Assembly: GCA_964576465.1 (NCBI GenBank)
Contig: CAZNXE010000122.1
Coordinates: forward strand, 1-15,476
Direction of reading: 5' to 3'
Origin: CAZNXE01 sp964576465
GTDB lineage: Bacteria > Planctomycetota > Planctomycetia > Pirellulales > JAEUIK01
DNA: 15,476 nucleotides
Positions 1-7,727 of this stretch are shown piece after piece. Position numbers and translations under genes: made by a program. Under the pieces are notes generated by a model. The model made no database searches. It saw only the letters and a list, made by a program, of their open reading frames with translations, and was not told the DNA's origin. Within the stretch, counting starts at the first letter, position 1; every line of letters begins with the position of its first letter.

Positions 1-107
1 CCCGCTGGTGACAGGCGTGGTACACTCAATCAGTCGGGTGGACATTCTTCAAAGCGAGCTGACTTCGGTCGTCTGCTTTTTTCGTACCGCGTGCTCCGAG
101 GCGTCTT

Positions 108-1268
108 GTGCGTTTGGTCTTCAATAGGATGATCATCGTCGTTTGGGTTGCGGTGATGGCCTCGGCGTCAGTCTCCCGTGCGGCAGTCGTTGTATTCGAC
201 AATCGCACGCGCCAGACCCTGCTGTTCCAGCTCACCGCCATGAGGCCCGCGACTGGGGAAACTGCCAGTGACGATTCGCAATGGGAACCCTACGGGAAAC
301 CGGTTCAGTACGACATTGCCAGCGGCGACGTGCTCCCCATCCCGGTGTTGGGAACCGTTCGCATCAACTTCGGTTCCGCACGACCGCGGCAGTATTTAAT
401 CGAGCCCAACAGGGTTTGTTTCTTTGCTCCGTTCGACGGTATCCTCGATTTGCAGCAGATTGGCTTCACCGGTGAGGAGGCATTTGCCGCCACCGGGTCG
501 AATTCCACAGCGCGGCCCGAACCTATCACTGCGGCCAACACAGAGAAAGAAAGACAGCATTGGCGCGACATCGCCATACTTCCAACCGCGGTGATCCCGG
601 TGAAAATCTTCGTCGACGATAACGAAGTTGCTCGGCCCGAGGTGTGGCGTCGTCGGCTTTCCGATCGCCTTGCCGCCGCGTCGAAGATCTTCGAGCGCCA
701 TGCACGTATCCGGTTCGAGGTCGTGGCATTCGATGTGTGGCAATCGAACGATTTTGTCGACAAGTTTCAAACGTCACTAAGCGAGTTTGAACGGGAGGCC
801 CCTGCCCCCCCCGCGAAGCTGGTCATTGGATTCACCGCGCGCTATAAGAAGCCAGAAGGCACCACGCGGCTGGGCGGCACGTTTGGTCCGTTTCGTTCGC
901 ACATTCTGATACGTGAGTGGCACAATCACATTTCCAAAGCAGAGCGTCTCGAGGTGCTGGTGCATGAGTTGGGGCACTATTTCGGAGCCACGCATAGCCT
1001 GGAACCGACTTCGGTGATGCGACCGAAACTCGGCGACCGCCAATCTCGCCGGCAAGATTTTCTGATTCGTTTCGACCCCTTGAATACCTTGCTGTTGTAC
1101 CTAGTTGGTGAAGAAATTCGATCCCGCGACATTGACCGACTGTCGCAAGTGTCACCCTCTACAAAACTACACCTGCGAAACATCTACGCCGAACTCGCGC
1201 GCGGCTTTCCTGAAGACAACGCCGCCTCGCGCATGTTGCGTTTTCTCTATGCGCCAACGGGTCGCTGA
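108..1268 (+). CDS. Secreted matrixin-like zinc metalloprotease
   Basis: This 386-residue protein is probably exported and cleaves proteins or peptides outside the cytoplasm. Residues 286-296 read HELGHYFGATH, the HExxHxxGxxH zinc signature of metzincin proteases: three His ligands plus the general-base Glu287. TSVM follows at 301-304 and fits the Met-turn. The N-terminus has a basic start, a hydrophobic stretch (about residues 8-20) and a likely signal peptidase site after SRA near residue 25. Residues 26-125 look beta-rich and match no domain I recognise; residues 160-330 form the catalytic part. I chose the GTG start because GAGG lies at 98-101, 6 nt upstream; an ATG at 129 would also leave a signal peptide (alternative start). 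The next gene, a TPR protein on the same strand, is 371 bp away, so they are probably separate units. The protease class is well supported; the substrate is unknown. Confidence 0.85.
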   Translation: MRLVFNRMIIVVWVAVMASASVSRAAVVVFDNRTRQTLLFQLTAMRPATGETASDDSQWEPYGKPVQYDIASGDVLPIPVLGTVRINFGSARPRQYLIEPNRVCFFAPFDGILDLQQIGFTGEEAFAATGSNSTARPEPITAANTEKERQHWRDIAILPTAVIPVKIFVDDNEVARPEVWRRRLSDRLAAASKIFERHARIRFEVVAFDVWQSNDFVDKFQTSLSEFEREAPAPPAKLVIGFTARYKKPEGTTRLGGTFGPFRSHILIREWHNHISKAERLEVLVHELGHYFGATHSLEPTSVMRPKLGDRQSRRQDFLIRFDPLNTLLLYLVGEEIRSRDIDRLSQVSPSTKLHLRNIYAELARGFPEDNAASRMLRFLYAPTGR

Positions 1269-1639
1269 CGGCTTTGGGTCATCGATGATCGTTGTGGAAG
1301 GGCGTTTGGGATTTCCCCATGTCCGTAACGCTTCTCGCTGCAATACGCTCCGCTATCTACTGCCCGAATCCAGGCAGTTTGTGCCAAACTGGCATCCTGA
1401 ACCCTCCCTTCGGCGGGGTAGCGATCATGGCAATCGGAAAACTGACCACCGTCAGAAAACTCTTGCGTAGTATGTGTTTGCGTACCAAATCAGCGACCTA
1501 CAAGAACTTCAGGTATAGACTTTGCATAGTGGTTCATGCGGTACGGCGGCTCATGGCGGCAATTCAACGCGCTTCCAAGGGCCAACCGCGGCTTATTGCA
1601 GCAACCACGAATTGCTGGAACAGCAAAGAGGTGGGGAAA
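1269..1639. other. Gene-free stretch between protease and TPR gene
   Basis: No convincing gene is seen here. Reading frames run through it (one joins the TPR gene in frame from 1292), but their products are low-complexity and resemble no family, and the TPR gene has its own ribosome binding site. The stretch holds one short perfect inverted repeat at 1375-1391. No clear sigma-70 promoter or T-tract terminator was found. Confidence 0.5.
1375..1391. promoter_or_regulatory. Short perfect inverted repeat, possible operator
   Basis: CAGTTTG and CAAACTG are exact reverse complements separated by TGC. The 17-bp symmetric site lies 249 bp before the TPR gene. It could be an operator half-site pair or chance; no regulator gene is adjacent. 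Confidence 0.2.
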
Positions 1640-2017
1640 ATGGATAAACAACAATTCATGCGGTTGGGAAATCGAATCAACGAGGCTTCCGGCTATCTCG
1701 AGCTAGGATTGCCTCAACGTGCGCTCGATAGTCTCGACCGAATCGATCACGCCGGGCCGCTCGAAGGGCCTGCGCAATATCTTCGCGGTGCTGCGCTCAG
1801 TGCCTTGGAACGCTACAACGAGGCGGTCGTGCCGTTGCAGGTTGCGGCGCAGTTGGTTCCGGCTGAAGCGGCCAAGCATATCTGGCTCACGGTGAGCGAA
1901 TGCTACCGCCATGCGGGACGATCCGACTTGGCGATTCAATCGCTGGCCAACGCCCGGGGCGCCGTCTGCCCGCCAGGACCGAGCATTCCGGAACCGGGCG
2001 AGCAAGCAGAAGAATAG
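1640..2017 (+). CDS. Small TPR-repeat protein
   Basis: The 125-residue product is helical and carries tetratricopeptide-like repeats between about residues 15 and 105. The pattern of small and aromatic residues (ASGYLELGLPQRALDSL, QYLRGAALSALERYNEAVVP, LTVSECYRHAGRSDLAIQSL) repeats with roughly TPR spacing. Such proteins act as protein-binding scaffolds; no partner can be named. There is no signal peptide or membrane segment, so it is probably cytoplasmic. The frame is open upstream to 1292, but I start at ATG 1640 because AGAGG at 1627-1631 sits 8 nt before it and the upstream translation is not TPR-like. The C-terminal 20 residues are Pro/Glu-rich. It ends 8 bp from the end of the convergent nagA gene, so the two transcripts probably overlap. 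Confidence 0.75.
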   Translation: MDKQQFMRLGNRINEASGYLELGLPQRALDSLDRIDHAGPLEGPAQYLRGAALSALERYNEAVVPLQVAAQLVPAEAAKHIWLTVSECYRHAGRSDLAIQSLANARGAVCPPGPSIPEPGEQAEE

Positions 2018-2025
2018 CCGTTGCG

Positions 2026-3207
2026 CTAATCGATCACCGGCACATGGCCGTAAACGCACTCGCCGGCCAGAATCGTCGCCATCACATTTAGCGTTGGCGG
2101 TTGGTTCGATTCTTGGTGTAAATCGAACAGCACTAAATCGGCCGTGTCGCCGGGCCGCAAACTGCCTGCTGCTAGCCCGAGCAATTCGGCGGGGTTTCGC
2201 GTAGCCATATCAATGGCCGTCGACAGCTTAAGGTCGGCCATGTGCATCACTTGGGCTACGCACGTCCCGATCGGGCGAGAGGCGCCGGCCAGCAATCGCT
2301 TCTCACTGGCGACCACCAGCCGCCCGTCGTCGAGCATCTCGACATCGCCCGTCTCGTTTGCATAGGTGCCAACCGGCAGACCGGCGAACCCCGACAAATC
2401 GCTCGTCAAGATGATGCGGTGCGGGGTCTTCGCGCGAACGATGACCTTGACCACCTCGGCGGGCAAATGATGGCCGTCGGCGATGATGCTGGCCATCAAG
2501 CGGTCTTCGGCCAGTTGATCCCAGAGATAGTTCGGGTGCCGCGGCAGTTCGAGATGCGAGCCGTTGCCCAAGTGGGTGCTCAACCGGGCCCCGGCATCGA
2601 TGGCAGCCCGAATCTGTTCGCTGTTGGCCGATGTGTGACCGATCGCCACGACTATGCCCGCCGTGGTGGCACGCTCGATGAATAGCTCGGCTTCGTCGTA
2701 CTCTGGCGAAAGCGTGACGATGCGGATCGTCCCGTCGGCCGCGTCTTGGAATCTCTGGAACTCGTCCCAGTCGGGCGGCCGCGTGAACCGTTTGGCGTGC
2801 GCGCCGCGGGGGCCGTCGTTGGGCGAAATGTAGGGCCCCTCGACGTGAATACCGGCCACCAAGCGTTTGAACCGTGGGTCCGAACCCGTTGTCTCGATCA
2901 GTGTTTGAATCGCGTGGCACAAAACTTCAGCCGACTGCGTTGTCACGGTCGGGCAGACACGCGTGGTGCCGAAGGATAGATAGGTCTCAAGAATCGATGC
3001 GGCTCGCTCGACGGTCAAGTCGGCAGAGCTGAATTGTTGGCCACCGTAACCGTTGAGCTGGATGTCGACAAAACCCGGCGCGATCCAAGGCCCCGGTGTC
3101 GTCGATCGCTCTGCCGAGTTTCTGTGAACAACGTGCGTGATGCGGTCGCCATCGATTTCAATTGTTACCGGATCGCCGGTGTCATAGCGCGTGCCCGAGA
3201 TTCTCAT
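2026..3207 (-). CDS. nagA: N-acetylglucosamine-6-phosphate deacetylase
   Basis: This 393-residue cytoplasmic enzyme removes acetate from GlcNAc-6-phosphate to give glucosamine-6-phosphate, the committed step in amino-sugar catabolism and cell-wall recycling. Amidohydrolase-fold landmarks appear in order: APGFVDIQLNGYGG (residues 43-56), HVEGPY at 121-126 with metal ligand Glu123, GHT with His191, THLGNG with His212, DGHH with His247, and LTSD with catalytic Asp270. Spacing matches the E. coli NagA ligand set closely. Length is typical. I start at ATG 3207 (MRISGTRY); an in-frame TTG at 3219 adds four residues, and neither has a clear Shine-Dalgarno. The usual THxFNAM segment is THLGNGSH here, a variant. 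No nagB or transporter is adjacent. The lipoprotein gene upstream is 143 bp away, so co-transcription is possible but unproven. Confidence 0.92.
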   Translation of the reverse strand: MRISGTRYDTGDPVTIEIDGDRITHVVHRNSAERSTTPGPWIAPGFVDIQLNGYGGQQFSSADLTVERAASILETYLSFGTTRVCPTVTTQSAEVLCHAIQTLIETTGSDPRFKRLVAGIHVEGPYISPNDGPRGAHAKRFTRPPDWDEFQRFQDAADGTIRIVTLSPEYDEAELFIERATTAGIVVAIGHTSANSEQIRAAIDAGARLSTHLGNGSHLELPRHPNYLWDQLAEDRLMASIIADGHHLPAEVVKVIVRAKTPHRIILTSDLSGFAGLPVGTYANETGDVEMLDDGRLVVASEKRLLAGASRPIGTCVAQVMHMADLKLSTAIDMATRNPAELLGLAAGSLRPGDTADLVLFDLHQESNQPPTLNVMATILAGECVYGHVPVID

Positions 3208-3350
3208 CGGCAATGTCAATCATCAAAGGTATCATTCAAAACCCATACAGCCATCCGACGAACAGCTTACCGCACACACGATCTGCGTGCCATGGATGCA
3301 CACCGACGGTTGCGGACCACTTCACGTTAAGTTGGCGAGATGACTTCGCC

Positions 3351-4016
3351 TTAGAGCCCGAATGCCGTGCTGTCGCGTGCAACGTCGGAGTAGGCATCGT
3401 GGGCGTAGAAGTGGCGCCCAATTTCGTCGGCCAGAACCTGAATGTACTCAGAGCGGAAGACGCTGTCGTCGGGTCGCTCAGAAGTCGGCACGCCTACGTT
3501 CGGCGGATAGATCGACGGCGGGAGAGTCTTTTCAAACACGACTTTGCCGTCCTGCTCCATGTCGTACACGGCAAACGACACGCGGGCATTGCCCTGATAG
3601 AGTGTCTGACCCTGATAGATATCGAACGAATTCAAATCGACGGCCAACACCATGTCGGCGTCGACACCCTCGGCCAATTCCGACGGGTCTTCCCAATTGT
3701 TTTCGTCTTGCCATGCGGCAGCGTCGGCATAGTCGACCACATCGATCCGAGCTACCTTGTTGCCTAGTAACAGGCTAATTTCTCGGGCCAACATCTCCGC
3801 GGCTTGCGAGTTCTGAAACTGATCGGTGGCCGGGGGGCGACAAACCACCGCCACGCGTTTGCCCTTCATGGCCTTGAACTCAGCCGGAAGATCGGTGCCC
3901 TGAATCAAGTACATGGCCGTTGTCAGCGGCCCTACACAACCGGCTGCCGATAGCAGCAACACGGCGGTCAACAACAATTTTCCCGGTCGACGATCAGTCG
4001 TAACGTTGCGATCCAT
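3351..4016 (-). CDS. Predicted lipoprotein of unknown function
   Basis: The 221-residue product has a lipoprotein signal: basic residues, a hydrophobic run (LLLTAVLLL) and a lipobox SAAGC with lipidated Cys27. After a short linker comes KGKRVAVVCRPP (about residues 51-62) and an alternating alpha/beta pattern (RIDVVDYADA, ADMVLAVDLNSF, NARVSFAVYDMEQDGKVVFEKTL), a layout seen in periplasmic lipoproteins that sense or assemble envelope structures. I do not recognise a named family. Start is ATG 4016, supported by AAGGA at 4023-4027, 6 nt away. It lies 100 bp after the DUF2752 gene and 143 bp before nagA on the same strand. It is envelope-anchored by inference; function is unknown. Confidence 0.8.
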   Translation of the reverse strand: MDRNVTTDRRPGKLLLTAVLLLSAAGCVGPLTTAMYLIQGTDLPAEFKAMKGKRVAVVCRPPATDQFQNSQAAEMLAREISLLLGNKVARIDVVDYADAAAWQDENNWEDPSELAEGVDADMVLAVDLNSFDIYQGQTLYQGNARVSFAVYDMEQDGKVVFEKTLPPSIYPPNVGVPTSERPDDSVFRSEYIQVLADEIGRHFYAHDAYSDVARDSTAFGL

Positions 4017-4116
4017 CGCAATTCCTTCTCGCGTTGTATTGTTTCAGACAAAGTCAATCGCCCCAGCCGGGGCAACGTCACGCGTCGAAAATTCGTTGTC
4101 CCGTCGCTCGATACTT

Positions 4117-4653
4117 CTATGCGGCCAGCATTCGCCAGGCCCAATCGACCAACGTCACCGCCACGAACAACGCCGCGACGAGCATGAAGATCAAATCGTT
4201 GGGCGCCACTAGCAGCCACCGGCCAGTGGCGGCCGACAGCAATAGCCACGGGGTGGCCATCAGTGCCAAGATCGCCAGCAGCGTGCCGCCGACGTTGGCG
4301 CTAACTGCTTCGCCCATTTGTGCATTCATTACGTTGGCCCACGCCGTGGTCATGCCGCACGAAGGACAACGTGCTCCGAACAGAACTCGAAACGTACACG
4401 GCGGCAGCCCAAGCTGCTGGTGTGTTCCAAGACCTGCGGGGCTAGGTTCCAACCACGCGGCAATCGTAAGTAGCAACATCAGCCCGCTGCCGGCAATCGC
4501 AATCGTCAACCGCGTGACGAACGTCAACCGCTCCGTTCGCAGCGTCTGAATCTGAATCGATGAGTCTGGTTCCGTAGAAAAGGCAGCGGACAATAGCGTT
4601 CCCTCTCCCAATTGACAAGAGCGGTTCGACAGCGTTTGTTGAGGCTGAGTCAT
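4117..4653 (-). CDS. DUF2752 family membrane protein
   Basis: The 178-residue protein has three predicted membrane segments (about residues 48-68, 122-141 and 152-172). Before the second it has the DUF2752 signature ARCPSCGMTTAW (95-106), with Cys96 and Cys99 in a CxxC pair. DUF2752 proteins are small integral membrane proteins of unknown function; the CxxC could bind metal or be redox-active, which is inference. Start is placed at ATG 4653; an in-frame TTG at 4668 would add five residues, and neither has an obvious ribosome binding site. The N-terminal 40 residues are polar and probably cytoplasmic. The downstream lipoprotein gene begins 100 bp away. A short GC-rich hairpin (GCCCC/GGGGC, around 4054-4067) lies in that gap but lacks a T-tract. 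Confidence 0.82.
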   Translation of the reverse strand: MTQPQQTLSNRSCQLGEGTLLSAAFSTEPDSSIQIQTLRTERLTFVTRLTIAIAGSGLMLLLTIAAWLEPSPAGLGTHQQLGLPPCTFRVLFGARCPSCGMTTAWANVMNAQMGEAVSANVGGTLLAILALMATPWLLLSAATGRWLLVAPNDLIFMLVAALFVAVTLVDWAWRMLAA

Positions 4654-4785
4654 GCTACATGCTGGCAATCATAATGAACGCTAGCTGCGTGATTCACGTG
4701 ATTGTAGGTCAATCCACGCGTGTCAGACAACGAACGGCCGGTGGATTGCCGCAAGCAAGACTGCTAGGTATCGCACAGGGTGATA

Positions 4786-5038
4786 GGGTGGCCCAGCCGA
4801 TTTATCGGCTGGGTCGCGTAGCGACAAGATGCTTTGGTTTAGGCTCAACATTGCGAGAAAGCTTTGGTTCCTGGCAACCGCGTGTCTTATCGGAACGCCT
4901 TTTGTGATGGGTGGCTCTTTCAGCAGGTTCGCTGTTGGGCACGGCTTGAACGAAGGGGAGAGTCTCTTTCGCTTCGATCCGTTTCCCCAAGGCATCTTGT
5001 CGCTACGCGACCCAGCCGAAGAATCGGCCGGGCCACCC
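4786..5038. repeat. REP-ended element, copy 1 (~253 bp)
   Basis: The element starts GGGTGGCCCAGCCG and ends with the inverted form GGGCCACCC. Each end holds two hairpins: one around CAGCCGAT/ATCGGCTG and one around GTCGC-GTA-GCGAC, followed by AAGATGC (left end 4786-4832; right end, inverted, 4992-5038). The ~160-bp spacer is about 85% identical to copy 2 and in the same orientation. The flank TAGGTATCGCACAGGGTG (4765-4782) is also shared with copy 2, so homology extends outward. It is non-coding in my view and lies between the DUF2752 and transposase genes. Confidence 0.85.
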
Positions 5039-5091
5039 GTTCACCCGTCGATCAGGAGCCGAAAAACCGTGGTTCTCCACAGCAGAGTATC

Positions 5092-5616
5092 TCACCCGAA
5101 TGCCCCTTCGGGCGCGGAGATCGTTACGCCGACTGATTTTCCAGACAAGTAGTGTCGTGCCGAACTAAATGGCCAATCCTCTGGCCGGGCCACCAGTTCT
5201 GCACGGACCGGATTGGAATGCATGTAATCAAGCTTCTCCTGAACTTTCTCCGGTGAGTCGACATTGAAATCATAATACCGCGCCTGCCAGACGCGACGTT
5301 CTTGTCCAACCTTTGACCAGTAGTTGGGAAAGTGGTCACGGTAAAGCGTTTGAATGCTACGCGATGAGCGATCCTTCCATTTGTTCATGAAGGGGCTGAC
5401 CGCACGTGGATCGGGGAACCAGACGAGCGCATGTACATGGTTGGGCATCATGACGAACCCGATACAACAACCGTCGTGCTTGCCCAATTCTTCGCCGAGC
5501 ATCGCGATCATGATCTTCTTACTGCGACCTGCTTGGAGAAGCCGCCGACGCTTAAAGCAAGAGAACGTTACGAAGTGCGCGTACGCTCGATCCGTGTAAA
5601 TGCGTCGCTTCGTCAT
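5092..5616 (-). CDS. REP-associated tyrosine transposase (RAYT, IS200/Y1-type HUH)
   Basis: The 174-residue protein belongs to the Y1 transposase_17 fold: single-strand DNA nicking and joining at palindromic hairpins through a 5'-phosphotyrosine. The HUH motif is HVH at residues 60-62 within MPNHVHALV. VWQARYYDF (109-117) and the KLDYMHSNPVRAELV segment (129-142) are RAYT hallmarks; Tyr131 is the likely nucleophile. Length is normal for the group and the frame is intact, so it may be active. Start ATG 5616 gives the typical MTKRRIYTDRAYAHFVTFSC N-terminus. REP-type palindromes lie on both sides: element copy 1 downstream, and a solo REP plus copy 2 upstream. That proximity is characteristic, and these hairpins are the probable substrates. 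Confidence 0.92.
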   Translation of the reverse strand: MTKRRIYTDRAYAHFVTFSCFKRRRLLQAGRSKKIMIAMLGEELGKHDGCCIGFVMMPNHVHALVWFPDPRAVSPFMNKWKDRSSRSIQTLYRDHFPNYWSKVGQERRVWQARYYDFNVDSPEKVQEKLDYMHSNPVRAELVARPEDWPFSSARHYLSGKSVGVTISAPEGAFG

Positions 5617-5674
5617 GGCGGTGTACTGTGGTCGGGGCGCGGAATGTGCAAGTTCGAGTTGATTCTAACCCAAT

Positions 5675-5718
5675 ACGACGGGTGGCCCAACCGATTCATC
5701 GGCGGGGCCACCCGTCGT
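5675..5718. repeat. Solo REP palindrome upstream of the transposase
   Basis: ACGACGGGTGGCCC and its inverse GGCCACCCGTCGT enclose AACCGATTCATCGGCGG, making one long near-perfect hairpin. It lacks the GTCGCGTAGCGAC second hairpin found in the element ends, so it looks like a fused pair of outer tips or a minimal REP. It lies 59 bp upstream of the transposase start and 13 bp from copy 2. Confidence 0.75.
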
Positions 5719-5730
5719 AGGTATCGCACA

Positions 5731-5980
5731 GGGTGGCCCGGCCGTTCTTCGGCTGGGTCGCGTAGCGACAAGATGCTTTGGTTTAGGCTCAACATTGCGA
5801 GAAAACTACGGTTCCTGGTAGCCGCGTGTCTTACCGGAACGCCTTTTGTGGTGGGTGGCTCTTTCGGAAGGTTCGCTGTTGGGCACGGCTTGAATGAAGG
5901 GGAGAGTCGCTTCTGCTGCAATCCGTCTCGCAAGGCATCTTGTCGCTGCGCGACCCCGCCGAAGAACGGCCGGGCCACCC
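5731..5980. repeat. REP-ended element, copy 2 (~250 bp)
   Basis: The inverted ends match copy 1: GGGTGGCCCGGCCG at the left, GGCCGGGCCACCC at the right, both with the GTCGC/GCGAC hairpin and AAGATGC. An outer inverted repeat extends it to about 5717-6005: GTAGGTATCGCACAGGGTG at the left is matched by CACCCTGTGCGATGACCTAC at the right. The left end appears to have lost one GGGTG unit relative to copy 1. Differences from copy 1 in the shared ATG frame are mostly amino-acid-changing, so the spacer behaves as non-coding. Confidence 0.85.
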
Positions 5981-6004
5981 GTCACGCACCCTGTGCGATG
6001 ACCT

Positions 6005-6047
6005 ACAAAAAACGACCCTGAAGGCCGGGGTTGGCTTCCAGGGTCGT
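6005..6047 (-). terminator. Rho-independent terminator of the DUF1559 gene
   Basis: On the minus strand, ACGACCCTG and CAGGGTCGT form a 9-bp stem, extended by AAG/CTT with a one-base offset, around a short GC-rich loop. A run of six T (6007-6012) follows directly. It begins about 39 nt past the stop codon at 6086, correctly placed to end that transcript and to insulate it from element copy 2. Confidence 0.85.
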
Positions 6048-6085
6048 GTGTGTCTCAGGAACAAACGTCGAAGGCGGCTAAGCGA

Positions 6086-7390
6086 TTAATACGCACCTTC
6101 GTCAAGCACTTGGGTCGCGAAGAGCGAGTAACCAACATTGGGAGCACCCAAGCTAAACAACGGTCTTACGAGTGGGCTGGAGGAACGCGCGAAGCGAGCT
6201 GATTTGCCTTGTGGTGACATCAACTGTGCGTAGACAACTGCGTCGATATTCTCGGCGAGAAAACCGGTGTGGCCATCGGCGAAGACAACGTTCACGCCAC
6301 CAGGATGGTAGCTCGAAGGACGGGCAAATCGATAGGGATTACTTGGTTGAGCCGATTCGCCAGTCTGCTCCTCTCCCAGCTCGGCAAAGACGCTAAAGCC
6401 GATATCCTGATTGATCGATCGTACTTCACTCCCATATTGCGACAGCTTATTCGTGGATAGGTTGCCGTAATCAAGGAACGGCGATATCGGGTTGCCACTG
6501 CCATCAATGTCTGGTTCCCAAACGAAACCAACGTCCCATTCGGCAAAGTCGGTCCACAGACCTCCGTCAACATTTTCACTCATCATTAAGGTCGTTGACG
6601 ACCCGTCGCCACTGAGAAGCGTGCTCGTGCTGACGGTTTCCTTCTTGAAGTTCTGTGGGGTTGTCGGCCCTACCATCACAGCACTAAAGGCCCCCAGCGA
6701 GAATGGATAGTGGTTTTGGAAGATACCGTTCGACTTATAATCCACGTTCCCGCCGAAAATGCTGGACATGGGATCTTCAAAATCAGCGTGCATATTCGAT
6801 CCGGCATGATTGGCAAAACGAGTGTCAGCACCCGTAGTCCAGGTGATGTCTGCATGTAGATCTTCCATCCCGCAGTTCGCTACATAGCTCATGCCAGCTT
6901 TGTCATGTTCAGATTCAGCCAGGATGTCACTAGGGCACTTAACGATCTTCAGACTTAACTGCTCAGGGGGGATACCCTTGGTAAAGTTCGCCCCATCCGT
7001 TCCGCGGGATCCATAGGCGTCTAGAATATCGCTACGATCGAGGAAGCCCAACAAGGGGAACACCCAGCCCGTTGGCTGTTGAAATTTCGTCGTGATCGCA
7101 GTAGTCAAGACGATTGGGTTTCCAGCCGGCTCGAATGTGAACGACCGTTCGGCCTGCACATTCTTATAGCCTGGGAATCTTTGATTCGACGATTCGAAGT
7201 TAATCGCTGCCAACCCAAGGTTTCTTAGGTTGTTCATGCAGGTGTTGCGGCGGCCGGCTTCTCGGGCGGAGTTGACTGCTGGCAGGAGCAGCGCCGCGAG
7301 CATGCCGATGATGCTGATTACCACCAAGAGTTCGACGAGCGTAAAGCCCGTTCTTCGATGTTCCAGACGTTTCAGTTCCAGACGTTTCAT
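6086..7390 (-). CDS. DUF1559 prepilin-like protein
   Basis: The 434-residue protein has a class III (type IV pilin/pseudopilin) leader: MKRLELKRLEHRRTG, cleaved after Gly15, then FTLVELLVVISIIGMLAALL with Glu20 at mature position 5 and a hydrophobic helix to about residue 36. The long C-terminal part is the DUF1559 domain. Its usual ending is present at 361-374: HPGGVNVVFADGH. These proteins are abundant in planctomycetes, are processed by prepilin peptidase and are thought to be surface or pseudopilus components; the exact role is unknown. The start is fixed by GAGGAGAG at 7397-7404, 6 nt away. The frame stays open for about 300 codons further upstream to 8299, but that part is made of repeats. 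A strong terminator follows at 6005-6047. A weak promoter candidate on the minus strand is TTGCGA (7569-7574) with TATCGT (7545-7550), 18-bp spacer. Confidence 0.93.
   Translation of the reverse strand: MKRLELKRLEHRRTGFTLVELLVVISIIGMLAALLLPAVNSAREAGRRNTCMNNLRNLGLAAINFESSNQRFPGYKNVQAERSFTFEPAGNPIVLTTAITTKFQQPTGWVFPLLGFLDRSDILDAYGSRGTDGANFTKGIPPEQLSLKIVKCPSDILAESEHDKAGMSYVANCGMEDLHADITWTTGADTRFANHAGSNMHADFEDPMSSIFGGNVDYKSNGIFQNHYPFSLGAFSAVMVGPTTPQNFKKETVSTSTLLSGDGSSTTLMMSENVDGGLWTDFAEWDVGFVWEPDIDGSGNPISPFLDYGNLSTNKLSQYGSEVRSINQDIGFSVFAELGEEQTGESAQPSNPYRFARPSSYHPGGVNVVFADGHTGFLAENIDAVVYAQLMSPQGKSARFARSSSPLVRPLFSLGAPNVGYSLFATQVLDEGAY
7361..7390 (-). repeat. 15-bp tandem duplication at the prepilin start
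   Basis: The first ten codons are two 15-nt units, ATGAAACGTCTGGAA then CTGAAACGTCTGGAA, differing only in the first base. They encode MKRLE-LKRLE, doubling the basic part of the leader. It looks like a recent slippage or in-frame duplication. Confidence 0.8.
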
Positions 7391-7396
7391 TTTGTT

Positions 7397-7404
7397 CTCT
7401 CCTC
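7397..7404 (-). promoter_or_regulatory. Ribosome binding site of the DUF1559 gene
   Basis: GAGGAGAG on the minus strand is a strong Shine-Dalgarno match at ideal distance from ATG 7390. It decides the start against the far longer open frame that runs back to 8299. Confidence 0.85.
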
Positions 7405-7667
7405 GTGATCCATTCGCCCACTCATGTTGCTTCAGTGCGCCTCTCACAGGCCACGCGCCGCCTGTCCGGGGTTTGGTCGGACGAGATTGCGTATGGAATA
7501 AGCACGACGTGGAAACGACGGCGACAACGGCCTGCAGCCCTGAAACGATACTGACCCAAGTAAGATTGTCGCAAAATGTCAGGAAGAATGCCAGCGATTT
7601 GTATGGAAAATTGCAGCTTGGCAGAATGTTAGCCTGCGAACGAATTGCCGGTTGTGGGCGATCCGGA

Positions 7668-7717
7668 GCAAGACAGGAACCGCGAATGAACGCCAATCGA
7701 CGCAAATGAGGCGGGTG
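7668..7717. repeat. 50-bp direct repeat, unit 1
   Basis: The 50-bp unit begins GCAAGACAGGAACCGCGAAT, contains GAACGCCAATCGACGCAAAT and ends GGCGGGTG. It matches the unit at 7789-7838 at 49 of 50 positions, 121 bp away in the same orientation. The core resembles the simple GCGAATGAACGC-type dispersed repeats. Confidence 0.85.
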
Positions 7718-7727
7718 GCCAGTAATC

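Larger units (their letters stand above)
4786..5980. mobile_element. Composite RAYT unit bounded by two direct element copies
   Basis: The REP-associated transposase gene (5092-5616) sits between copy 1 and copy 2 of the ~250-bp element, which have spacers in the same orientation, with an extra solo REP palindrome at 5675-5718. The arrangement resembles a compound element: two like ends around a transposase. The RAYT family is known to live next to its REP targets. That the whole 1.2-kb block moves as a unit is inference, as no target-site duplication is identified. Confidence 0.45.

Noticed and set aside
1292..1639. Extension of the TPR protein upstream to 1292
   Set aside because: The upstream part shows no TPR pattern or known domain, and AGAGG precedes ATG 1640 at ideal distance.
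2242..2920. Long open frames on both strands inside nagA
   Set aside because: They are shadows of the high-GC nagA coding frame; all conserved motifs are in the nagA frame.
4054..4067. Terminator between the DUF2752 and lipoprotein genes
   Set aside because: The GCCCC/GGGGC stem is only 5 bp and lacks a T-tract on the minus strand.
4829..5152. A small open frame starting MLWFRLNIARKL inside copy 1, with a similar peptide in copy 2
   Set aside because: The peptide looks conserved, but of the base differences between the two copies only about three are silent while about nine change the amino acid. Copies 3 and 4 do not keep the frame. This is the pattern of neutral non-coding repeats.
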